In this document: positions 52,563-60,069 of the stretch, piece by piece
Numbering within the stretch: the stretch's first letter is position 1
Layout: every line of letters starts with the position of its first letter
Assembly: GCA_018365265.1 (NCBI GenBank)
Contig: JAGZKI010000004.1
Span: 1-60,069 of the forward strand
Origin: Streptococcus parasanguinis
GTDB taxonomy: Bacteria > Bacillota > Bacilli > Lactobacillales > Streptococcaceae
Reading direction: 5' to 3'
Length of the DNA stretch: 60,069 nt
Translations under genes and position numbers: made by a program
Notes under the pieces: model-generated
Database searches by the model: none
Told to the model about the DNA's origin: nothing
What the model saw: only the letters and a program-made list of their open reading frames with translations

Positions 52563-53425
52563 TGGTTTTCCTCCTGTAACCAGTTGACAAGGGCACCGTA
52601 GAGATTGGCATCTGCCTGATAGGTGCAAGCTTGGATCACTGGCGCAATTGTATATTCTTCATATTTTTCCACAAAAGCGTCTACTGCTTTTTGCACCCCT
52701 TTGATAAACTCAGGATTTTGGCTAATAGAACCACCTAGGCTAATGACATCAGGGTCGATCAGGTACTGAATATTGAGTAGTCCTTGAGCTAGATTACGGT
52801 TCATGCGCTCAATGGCTTCTTGGCAAAGGCTATTGCCGGCTGCAGCCTCTTGGTACACCTTGCGGCCATCCCAATCGGTTTGACCAGATTTTTCGATGAC
52901 ATAGCGAACCATGTTCCCTGTAGAAGCTAGTTGCGACCAGTTGTTAAGTTTTTCTGCTGGTTCGATAGTTGTCATGTAGCCAAACTCACCACCCAAACCA
53001 TGGCGGCCACGGTGAAGCTTACCATTGATAATCATAGCCCCACCAATCCCTGTGCCAATGACAACACAGGCTGCATTTTCAATCTCAGGATGAGCTAGCA
53101 GTTCACTCAGTCCAACACAGTTGGCATCATTTTCTAGATGGACAGGGAGTTGGTGATGAGCAAGGGTCTCATACCATGAAAAACCATGGATATAAGGAAT
53201 GGCACTAATCCCCTCAATCACACCTGTTTCTTGATTGACCGCACCTGGAACACTCATAGCAATCCCACGATAGTCCTGTTCTGATAAGCATTGGTCCAAC
53301 CAAGCCAACAAATCTTCTAGAGTTTCTGGAGTTGGGGTGCTGGTCTTATCTAAAATCTTTCCATCAGGAGTGAGACTAGCAAACTTAATGCCAGTCCCTC
53401 CGATATCAATCGTTGCAATGGTCAT
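52556..53425 (-). CDS. ROK-family sugar kinase
   Basis: A 289-residue kinase with phosphate-binding DIGGTGIKFA at residues ~6-15 and ENDANCVGLSE near residue 97. The zinc motif CxCGxxGC of many ROK proteins is absent (GRHGLGGEFGYM instead), and there is no helix-turn-helix, so this is an enzyme rather than a repressor. The likely substrate is mannose or GlcNAc released by the neighbouring glycosidases (inference). AGGTGA precedes the ATG. Confidence 0.9.
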   Translation of the reverse strand: MTIATIDIGGTGIKFASLTPDGKILDKTSTPTPETLEDLLAWLDQCLSEQDYRGIAMSVPGAVNQETGVIEGISAIPYIHGFSWYETLAHHQLPVHLENDANCVGLSELLAHPEIENAACVVIGTGIGGAMIINGKLHRGRHGLGGEFGYMTTIEPAEKLNNWSQLASTGNMVRYVIEKSGQTDWDGRKVYQEAAAGNSLCQEAIERMNRNLAQGLLNIQYLIDPDVISLGGSISQNPEFIKGVQKAVDAFVEKYEEYTIAPVIQACTYQADANLYGALVNWLQEENQW

Positions 53426-53510
53426 TGCTTTCACCTGCAAAAAGGAGCGAGTCAGCAGTCGGTTCTTACTTTTTTCGCTCCTCCTTTCTGTTTATGTTTA
53501 CTTTTTGAAA

Positions 53511-56156
53511 TTAAATTTCTTCTTTTTTGATCAATTCTGTTCGAATTTCCTGTGGTGCCAATAGTCCTGAGTGGACCGGATACGGTTGCTCCAGAAGATC
53601 GACAACCGTTTGTTGCCCTTCTGACACGCGCACATTTTCTTGGCTCATATTGTAATAGCGAAGGATGTAACCTTCTTCATTTTCTGCTACCTTAAAGGCT
53701 GTTGGACAAACCTGAGGATGCGTCAAGGCTGTATGCTTGAGTAAGCTACCAGACGCCGCTACACTTCCTTCTTGTTTTTCAACTTGGAGGCTAGTCATCG
53801 GTGTCTGTAAAGCTTTAGCTCGGCGATAAGCGGAGAAGCGCCCCTGAGATTGATGGCATTCTACTGCATATTCCACCTCAAAGTCCCGCAAGCATTGTGC
53901 TTCTGGTGTTGGGAAATAGCCCCAGTCACCAAGTTCTCCAGAAGCACGAAGAAGTGTTACAGCTATTGTGTCGTCTCCAAGGATTTCATATTCGTTCAAT
54001 CCTTTGTTAGCTACTGTCACTCCTTTGACATCATCATACAAGCTGACAAAGGCTTGTTGGTGTTGAGGATTTTCAGGATTTTTCCAAGAAGCGGCTGGTT
54101 TATTTGGCCGTGTCACCACCTCATAAATGCTTTCCGAGTCGTTGCTTGGACGCGTATTGTGAGTCTTAACCAAGAGACGGATGCGGTGGTCCTTGGCTGT
54201 ATTCGTGAACCGTGTCTTGAAGCGAATTTGTGGGTCATCCACAAAGACCGTCATTTCCGTTTCTAGCGGGATCGTTGTCAGCTCTTCTGAGCGACTTGCC
54301 TGGCGGTTCATAAACTCGATAATGCCTCTTTGCTCCGCATCCAATTGTTCATCCGCGCTGACTGGAATAGTCAAGTCATGCTTGAGCAAGATTTTGGCAT
54401 AGCGAGCATTGTTTTCCAAGACCTCATAAGCTGTTAAGTCCGCATAGATTGGCTCTGTCCCTTTTGGTTGGAAGTAGATATATTCATTTCCGATATCACC
54501 GCGGTCTTCGAAGCGAAGGAAATCCTCATAAGCCTCATTGGTCGTTTTATCATAGAGGGTCAAACCATCATCGATACTAAGGGTTACAAATGGTGTATCG
54601 ATCACCCCATTTTGGAACAGACCATCATGATGGGAAGCTTTTCCTTCCAGAAGCTGGAAGGTCGTCCAAGACAAGGCTGCCAAATGAACCGGAACCGTCA
54701 CGCGCACTTGACGTGCAATATAGGGTTGGCGGAATTTATCCTTAGGCAAGGTATAGCCAAAGCTTGCTCCCAAGTCTTCAATCTCTGCTTCTACAAGATG
54801 ACCGTCTAAATCTTCTACATGATAGCCTGGCAAGGTCAAAGCGGCCATTTTCTTGAAGCCTTCTGTCGGATGCAACTCCTTAAATGGACAAACCGCTACA
54901 TCGACGATCGTGCTGACGGTATTCACCTTATCATGCAAGCCTGTATTGATGACCGTAAAGAGATGCTCACTCTGGGCTTTTTGAGTTGCTAGCTTACCCT
55001 TCCATTCGTTCAGAAGGTTGGTCTTGACGAAGTTTCCAACTTGGTTGACCTTGGCAAAACGAACTTCCATTTCACGGTGAACATCATCTACGCTACATCC
55101 ACAAATACTATCGTGTGGCGCATTTTGTAAGAGTGTCTTCCAGGCATAGGTCAATTGATCCTTGTGGTTGTGCCCACCAGTAATGATGGTCAAAGGTTCC
55201 ACCACTTGCTCGAGCAAGTTGCTGTTTTCTTGGAAGGCTTGCTTGAGATAAATCCGAGAGGAAGACGTATTTGCCAGTGTGTACCAACCATCGGTTTCCT
55301 GACTGGTCAATTCTCCTGTAACTGTTGATAATTGCTCAGGAAGCGCACTTTCCACTGCTTGCACATATTCATCAAAAGAGCTATGGATAAAGGTCACGTC
55401 AGGAAATAGTTCGTTAGCCACGCGAATTGCTTCACTCAAGTTTCGTTGAACTGGTTGGTGGTCGCAGCCGTTCATCATCAACCATTGGTTGGTGGAGGCA
55501 TAGTCACGAACATCTGCCAATTTTTGTTTCCAAAAAGCCAAAGCTTCATCTTTATCCACTGGAATTTCGTTCCCATTACTGTACCAGTTGGCAAAGAGAA
55601 TACCTAGCACACGGCTACCATCCGCCCCTTGCCAGTACATTTCAGAAAATTGAGAGGTAAACTGCTCATCTTCGAGGACTTGGTTGTCAAATCCGATTGG
55701 TTTGACCCCACGCCCAAAGGCTGCTACGTGGATCCCTGATTTTTGAAGGAGTTGAGGAGCTTGCCCCATATTTCCAAAGGTATCAGGGAAGTAACCAATC
55801 TGAGTAGATTTGCCCCATTTGGCGCATTCAGCTTGTCCAATCAAGGTATTGCGGACGTTGGCTTCACTGGAGATCAAGTAATCATCCTGCAAAATGTAGA
55901 AGGGACCAATCTTGAGTTTGCCCTCGTCGATATAACGCTGCACCTTGTCGCGGTTTTCAGGACGAATTTCTAAATAGTCGTCAAGGACAATAGTTTGGCC
56001 ATCCAAGTGGAAACTTTTGAACTCCGGATCATTTTCAAAAAGATCAAAGAGATTGTCAAACAGTTCCACCAATTGCATGCGGTGACTTTCAAAAGGTAAA
56101 TACCACTCACGATCCCAGTGGCTATGAGAGATGATATGTACAACAACATTTTCCAT
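53511..56156 (-). CDS. GH38 alpha-mannosidase
   Basis: An 881-residue cytoplasmic mannosidase, the same length as pneumococcal SP_2143. N-terminal zinc site HSHWDREWY (H11, H13, D15) and nucleophile D125 in GYFPDTFGN. Streptococcal GH38 enzymes prefer alpha-1,3-linked mannose of the N-glycan core. No signal peptide. It follows GH125 in the same direction across a BOX element. Confidence 0.95.
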   Translation of the reverse strand: MENVVVHIISHSHWDREWYLPFESHRMQLVELFDNLFDLFENDPEFKSFHLDGQTIVLDDYLEIRPENRDKVQRYIDEGKLKIGPFYILQDDYLISSEANVRNTLIGQAECAKWGKSTQIGYFPDTFGNMGQAPQLLQKSGIHVAAFGRGVKPIGFDNQVLEDEQFTSQFSEMYWQGADGSRVLGILFANWYSNGNEIPVDKDEALAFWKQKLADVRDYASTNQWLMMNGCDHQPVQRNLSEAIRVANELFPDVTFIHSSFDEYVQAVESALPEQLSTVTGELTSQETDGWYTLANTSSSRIYLKQAFQENSNLLEQVVEPLTIITGGHNHKDQLTYAWKTLLQNAPHDSICGCSVDDVHREMEVRFAKVNQVGNFVKTNLLNEWKGKLATQKAQSEHLFTVINTGLHDKVNTVSTIVDVAVCPFKELHPTEGFKKMAALTLPGYHVEDLDGHLVEAEIEDLGASFGYTLPKDKFRQPYIARQVRVTVPVHLAALSWTTFQLLEGKASHHDGLFQNGVIDTPFVTLSIDDGLTLYDKTTNEAYEDFLRFEDRGDIGNEYIYFQPKGTEPIYADLTAYEVLENNARYAKILLKHDLTIPVSADEQLDAEQRGIIEFMNRQASRSEELTTIPLETEMTVFVDDPQIRFKTRFTNTAKDHRIRLLVKTHNTRPSNDSESIYEVVTRPNKPAASWKNPENPQHQQAFVSLYDDVKGVTVANKGLNEYEILGDDTIAVTLLRASGELGDWGYFPTPEAQCLRDFEVEYAVECHQSQGRFSAYRRAKALQTPMTSLQVEKQEGSVAASGSLLKHTALTHPQVCPTAFKVAENEEGYILRYYNMSQENVRVSEGQQTVVDLLEQPYPVHSGLLAPQEIRTELIKKEEI

Positions 56157-56246
56157 GAGTAAAACCTCATTCTAACTTAAATTTTTAATGTTTTAAATAT
56201 AAACTTGTGATTCTAACAAGAATCAGTGAAGCTAAAGCGTGCTCCT

Positions 56247-56396
56247 TATACTCAATGAAAATCAAAGAGCAAACTAGGAAGCTAGCCGCAGGTTGCTCAA
56301 AGCACTGCTTTGAGGTTGTAGATAGAACTGACGAAGTCAGTAACATATATACGGCAAGGCGAAGCTGACGTGGTTTGAAGAGATTTTCGAAGAGTA
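56247..56396 (-). repeat. BOX element (boxA-boxB-boxC)
   Basis: Read on the minus strand: boxA (TACTCTTCGAAAATCTC...), one boxB with the ACTGACTTCGTCAGT palindrome, and boxC ending TTTGATTTTCATTGAGTA. About 150 bases, the classic single-boxB form of the pneumococcal-group BOX. It begins immediately after the GH125 stop codon. The remaining 56157-56246 is AT-rich with a small GATTCT/AGAATC hairpin. Confidence 0.95.
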
Positions 56397-57677
56397 TTAG
56401 CGAATATCCAAGTAATCCAAGACTAATTCACAGAACATCATGTTGGCCCAAGAGAACCATTCACGCGAGTATTTGGTTGGATCATCTACATGGAAACTTT
56501 CGTGCATGACACCCGTGCCTCCATCGCAGGCAACCAACTGGTCCAGCAAATGTTTTTTCTCAGCTTTATCATTTGTTGTCAATCCTTGAATGGATAAAGC
56601 AATCGGCCAGATATAGCGATAGAAGGTATGAGAACTTCCGAGTCCGCTTGCGTACTTCCCTTCATAGAAGTAAGGATTTTCAGGGCTCAAAATCGTCCGA
56701 CGAGTAGCTTGGTAGACCTCATCGTCGATGGCGCAGTAGCCAAGATAAGGAGCTGCCAACAAGCTTGGCACGTTTGGATCATCCATGATGCTAGCATTTC
56801 CCAAACCGTCTACCTCAAAGGCATAGATCTTCTCGCCCTTACTGTTAGTAGTGTAGGCGTAGTTTTCGATCCCTTCTTGAATCTCCGCTTGGAGGCGTTT
56901 GGCATCTGCAATGATACTCTCACTATCAGCTAGATTCAATGCTGCAAAGATTTCTTGGACATAACCCAAGACAACCACTGCAAACATATTGGACGGGATT
57001 AAGTAGCTATACTGACAGCAGTCATCACTTGGACGGAAGGCTGACCAGGTCATCCCTGTCACAGCGAAATCTGGCCCAAAGCCGTCATTCACCAGCGTGT
57101 CTTCCTTACGATCTGTATCCCGAACAAAGCGATAAGGGGAATTCTTGTGGTCTTGTTCCACTGTCCAGAGATGAAGAATTTCCTTGGTCGCTGTGACAAA
57201 GGTTTCATCAAATTGGCTTGTCTCACCAGTTTCCTTCCAAAGAAGATAAGCCAGTTGCAAGGGATAGCACAGCGAATCCACTTCATACTTGCGCTCCCAA
57301 ATCCAGCCATTGAGATCTGTATGGTCAGTCTCGTGATGGCCTTTCCAGTTCTCCTCAATATTAAAAGAGTTGGCATAGGGATCTTTGAGAATCAAGGTCA
57401 TCTGGCGTTTGACCAAACCAGCAATGGTCTGGCGCAATTTGGGGTCTCGTTTAGCCACATGAAGATAGGGCCTCAATTGAGCCGTTGAGTCACGCAACCA
57501 CATAGCTGGAATGTCCCCTGTTAACACAAAGGTTGAACCGTCTTCTAAAATTTCAACTGTATTATCCAAAGTGTCTGTATAACAACGTTCAAAGACATCC
57601 ACCCACTCCGGGTACTCCTTAGCACGCTCAGCCACTTGATCCAACCATTCTCGCACAATTTCTTTTGAATAGGTCAT
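56397..57677 (-). CDS. GH125 exo-alpha-1,6-mannosidase
   Basis: A 426-residue cytoplasmic (alpha/alpha)6-barrel enzyme matching pneumococcal SP_2144. Segments such as PAMWLRDSTAQLRPY are family signatures. Candidate catalytic acids are D218/D219 (FRPSDDC) and E393 (MHESFH); assignment by memory of the pneumococcal enzyme. It removes alpha-1,6-mannose. First gene of the GH125-GH38-ROK-GH20 operon, divergent from GH92. Stop codon abuts the BOX. Confidence 0.94.
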   Translation of the reverse strand: MTYSKEIVREWLDQVAERAKEYPEWVDVFERCYTDTLDNTVEILEDGSTFVLTGDIPAMWLRDSTAQLRPYLHVAKRDPKLRQTIAGLVKRQMTLILKDPYANSFNIEENWKGHHETDHTDLNGWIWERKYEVDSLCYPLQLAYLLWKETGETSQFDETFVTATKEILHLWTVEQDHKNSPYRFVRDTDRKEDTLVNDGFGPDFAVTGMTWSAFRPSDDCCQYSYLIPSNMFAVVVLGYVQEIFAALNLADSESIIADAKRLQAEIQEGIENYAYTTNSKGEKIYAFEVDGLGNASIMDDPNVPSLLAAPYLGYCAIDDEVYQATRRTILSPENPYFYEGKYASGLGSSHTFYRYIWPIALSIQGLTTNDKAEKKHLLDQLVACDGGTGVMHESFHVDDPTKYSREWFSWANMMFCELVLDYLDIR

Positions 57678-57783
57678 TTATTTTCCTCACACGTATCGAT
57701 TCTTTCCTATTCAGTATAAAAGATTTCAAAGGGGAAATACATACGCAAACTATAGCCCTTTTTCTACAAAATTTTCCATTTGA

Positions 57784-57821
57784 TAAAAACGCTATCATAT
57801 TTGACAACACTTTGATACAAT
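57784..57821 (+). promoter_or_regulatory. GH92 promoter with cre-like site
   Basis: Extended -10 TGATACAAT (-10 at 57816-57821), no clear -35. TAAAAACGCTATCA (57784-57797), with one mismatch to the CcpA consensus, overlaps the -35 region and could also serve the divergent GH125 operon. Confidence 0.65.
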
Positions 57822-57892
57822 GAAGGAAATACCACCGCGTGTTCCAAGAAAAACACAGATCATTTAAGGTTGATGAAGAAAAAGGAGACAAG

Positions 57893-59968
57893 ATGCGCAC
57901 ACATTGCCAGACCATCGATACCCGTTGGGGAAGCGATAATCATCCTCACTATTCCCACGGAAACACCCTCCCTTATACAGGGGTCCCTTTTGGGATGAAC
58001 TACTTCCTTCCTCAGACGACACACGAACAAGGGGCTTGGTTTTTCAACCCCAATCTCCCTATTTTTCAGGGATTTCGCCTCACCCACCAGCCTAGTCCTT
58101 GGATAGGAGACTACACTTGGTGCCTCATCACGCCCATCACGGGGGAAATTGCAAGTTCCGACCTCTTCCGTCGCCAAAGCAGTTATTCGATGAAAGAAGC
58201 TATTTTCCAGCCCCACTACCTCCGTATTTTTTCGGAACGTTATCAGATTCAAAGCGAGCTGGTTCCAAGCCGCTACGGGGCTGTCATGCGCTTTCGAGCA
58301 CCAGAAAGACTGACACTCTGCTTTCATGCAGCAAAGGAACTAGAGGACTTGACTCTGACAGACCAAACCTGCCACTTCCGCATTCTGGATCAGGCTCATA
58401 CCGCAGATACTTCCTACTCTTTCTATCTCCAGTGGCAATTTAGCCAGCCGATCGAGAACGTCACTCACATCGATCAAGATCTTTTTCTCACCTTTGCTAG
58501 CAAGGAAGTGACCGTCCAATTAGGAACTTCTTATCTGTTTCAAGACATGGCTCACAGCCATCTTCCTAACCTTTCCCTAGAGGAAGCTAAAAAAGAAGCA
58601 GCCGATCAATGGAATCAACTGCTAAAACGAATTGAAGTAAAAGATACCGGAGGGCGTGACCAAGCCTTTTTCGACCATTGCCTTTACCGACTCCTCCTTT
58701 TCCCTCAAACCTTTTATGAAACAGATAGCACGGGAAATGACTGGCACCTGGATGTCACCCATCAGGAAATCAAACCCGGAAAAGCTTATACCAATATCGG
58801 ATTTTGGGACCTCTTTCGGACCTCTTTTCCTCTCTTTAGTCTTGTCTACCCCGATTATTACCGTCACTTTCTCGAAGGATTTTTAAACACTTACCAGGAT
58901 ACTGGTTTTCTACCAAAATGGTTGGCCCCAGATGAACGAGGGATGATGCCAGGCACCCTCATCGATGGCGTCTTTGCGGATGCTGTCACAAAAGGGATCG
59001 CACCAGACCTACATGAAAACATGCTCACAGCTATGCTCAAGACGGCCCAAAAAACAGATCCTACTCAACATTTTGGTCGCCATGGCAATGAAAGCTACAA
59101 AGCCCTTGGCTACCTACCCGATGATTTTCACGAAAGCGTGAGCCATAGCCTAGATTATGCCTATAGTGATTTTTGCATTGCTACCGTTGCCAAGCAATTG
59201 GGGCATACAGAAACAGCCGCTCGGTATGCTGCTTCCAGCCTCTCCTACCGAACACTGTATGATGCCCAAACAGGCTTTATGAGAGCACGATCCACCAATG
59301 GAAACTTTAAAGAACCCTTCTCTCCTATCAGCTGGGGAGGAGATTATGCAGAATGCTCTGCCACCCAAGCTACTTTTGGAGCCTTACACGACCTCTCCGG
59401 TCTGATAGAGCTAATGGGCGGTAAAAAAGCCTTCACCCAACGACTGCTGGATCTGGCCAATCAAAAACCTCAATTTGATGTAAGAGGATATGGCTATGAA
59501 ATCCATGAAATGAGTGAAATGGCCCAAGCCCCATTTGGGCAGATCGCCATCTCCAATCAACCCAGCTTCCACATTCCCTACCTCTTCCGTTACAGCCTTC
59601 ATCCCGAATACACCAATCTCCTGATCCACCAGATCCGTTCCCAAGCTTTCCATCAAGATTTCCAAGCCTATCCAGGTGATGAAGACAACGGTAGCCTATC
59701 TGCTTGGTACATCTGGTCAGCCCTTGGGCTCTATCCAACCTGCCCAGGAAAACCAATCTATGATCTGGGACTCCCTCTCTTTAAAGAAGTCCTTCTCCAT
59801 CTTCCCAAGCAAGAACTCAAGATTTGCGCCAACTCACACACAGCAGGCGCCTATTTCATCCAAAAAGCCCTATTAGATGGCAAAGAGAAACAAGAGGTTT
59901 CCCATCAAGATCTCCTTGAAGTCCAATTGCTCCAATTTGAGCTTTCTTGGCTTCCCCCACATACATAA
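57893..59968 (+). CDS. GH92 alpha-1,2-mannosidase
   Basis: A 691-residue cytoplasmic mannosidase matching pneumococcal SP_2145. Family motifs: HGNESYKALGYLP with E400, and YPGDEDNGSLSAWY with D596/D598, the calcium/catalytic-base region. Trims alpha-1,2-mannose from high-mannose glycans after import. No signal peptide. Start MRTHCQTIDTR after AAAGGAG; the frame to 57839 lacks a site. Transcribed divergently from GH125. Confidence 0.94.
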   Translation: MRTHCQTIDTRWGSDNHPHYSHGNTLPYTGVPFGMNYFLPQTTHEQGAWFFNPNLPIFQGFRLTHQPSPWIGDYTWCLITPITGEIASSDLFRRQSSYSMKEAIFQPHYLRIFSERYQIQSELVPSRYGAVMRFRAPERLTLCFHAAKELEDLTLTDQTCHFRILDQAHTADTSYSFYLQWQFSQPIENVTHIDQDLFLTFASKEVTVQLGTSYLFQDMAHSHLPNLSLEEAKKEAADQWNQLLKRIEVKDTGGRDQAFFDHCLYRLLLFPQTFYETDSTGNDWHLDVTHQEIKPGKAYTNIGFWDLFRTSFPLFSLVYPDYYRHFLEGFLNTYQDTGFLPKWLAPDERGMMPGTLIDGVFADAVTKGIAPDLHENMLTAMLKTAQKTDPTQHFGRHGNESYKALGYLPDDFHESVSHSLDYAYSDFCIATVAKQLGHTETAARYAASSLSYRTLYDAQTGFMRARSTNGNFKEPFSPISWGGDYAECSATQATFGALHDLSGLIELMGGKKAFTQRLLDLANQKPQFDVRGYGYEIHEMSEMAQAPFGQIAISNQPSFHIPYLFRYSLHPEYTNLLIHQIRSQAFHQDFQAYPGDEDNGSLSAWYIWSALGLYPTCPGKPIYDLGLPLFKEVLLHLPKQELKICANSHTAGAYFIQKALLDGKEKQEVSHQDLLEVQLLQFELSWLPPHT

Positions 59969-59969
59969 G

Positions 59970-60069
59970 AAAAAGAGAGTGGGACAGAAATCGGTCATTC
60001 GTTAGAATTCGATTTCGTCGTCCCACCTCCGCACAGTTGAGTAGGGCTGTAAAAGCTGATGAAATCAGC
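59970..60069 (+). repeat. Dispersed intergenic repeat, right copy
   Basis: Starts directly after the GH92 stop with AAAAAGAGAGTGGGACAGAAATCGG and runs to the window end. Inverted relative to 1-105 with few mismatches. Confidence 0.85.

Noticed and set aside
52556..53425. ROK protein as a transcriptional repressor
   Set aside because: It lacks the N-terminal helix-turn-helix of NagC/Mlc-type proteins and has only the kinase core.

Overview
The window looks like chromosomal DNA from a mitis/sanguinis-type Streptococcus. The evidence is pneumococcal-style gene neighbours (sulABCD folate operon, comG operon followed by ytxK and ackA, ytpR-thioredoxin-DUF4651-pepA, pbp1b next to rpoBC and tyrS), a BOX element, a CIRCE-controlled groESL operon and competence cin-boxes. 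I could not fix the species. No rRNA, tRNA, phage, IS transposase or CRISPR array is visible. Both ends carry the same ~97-bp dispersed repeat in opposite orientation, so the window is probably a whole short-read contig that breaks at multicopy repeats.

Layout. 1-440: end repeat, then tandem structured units between it and the groEL stop. 438-2454: groES-groEL with CIRCE. 2455-9999: a fructose/mannose-type PTS (levDEFGX) and its four-component regulator (levQ, levS, levR, levT), in the order known from S. mutans. 10146-13168: ssbB (competence), ytpR, a thioredoxin, a DUF4651 protein and pepA. 13377-15176: a DUF1846 protein and a hairpin-rich intergenic region. 15199-18858: folate operon folP-folC-folE-folBK. 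19021-22023: CPBP protease, ackA and a YtxK-like methyltransferase. 22054-25815: comGA-comGG type IV (competence) pilus operon with its cin-box. 25874-26263: DUF1033. 26423-34156: rpoB-rpoC with a long structured leader. 34187-38127: pbp1b and tyrS. 38145-40750: ABC exporter, LytTR regulator and DUF3021 membrane protein. 40951-41840: rlmA(II). 41845-43308: a TetR/flavodoxin-fold oxidoreductase cassette bracketed by 65-bp direct repeats. 43273-59968: an N-glycan utilisation locus.

The largest functional unit is 43273-59968. A YesMN-type two-component system with a DUF624 protein lies next to an oligosaccharide ABC importer (lipoprotein plus two permeases, no ATPase). Beside it are cytoplasmic glycosidases GH20, GH38, GH125 and GH92 and a ROK kinase. 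In S. pneumoniae the equivalents (TCS07, NgtS-P1-P2, SP_2141-2145) are scattered; here they are contiguous. The inferred flow is import of host N-glycan pieces, removal of GlcNAc by GH20 and mannose by GH92/GH38/GH125, and phosphorylation of a product by the ROK kinase, with CcpA control from cre-like sites.

The most interesting regulatory signals are: structured tandem repeats after groEL with compensatory changes; an intrinsic terminator before levX whose loop carries an anti-Shine-Dalgarno sequence; TGACA inverted repeats upstream of levD; a structured rpoB leader; two promoters that predict leaderless mRNAs (rlmA and the DUF4651 gene); and the scar of the TetR/oxidoreductase insertion.
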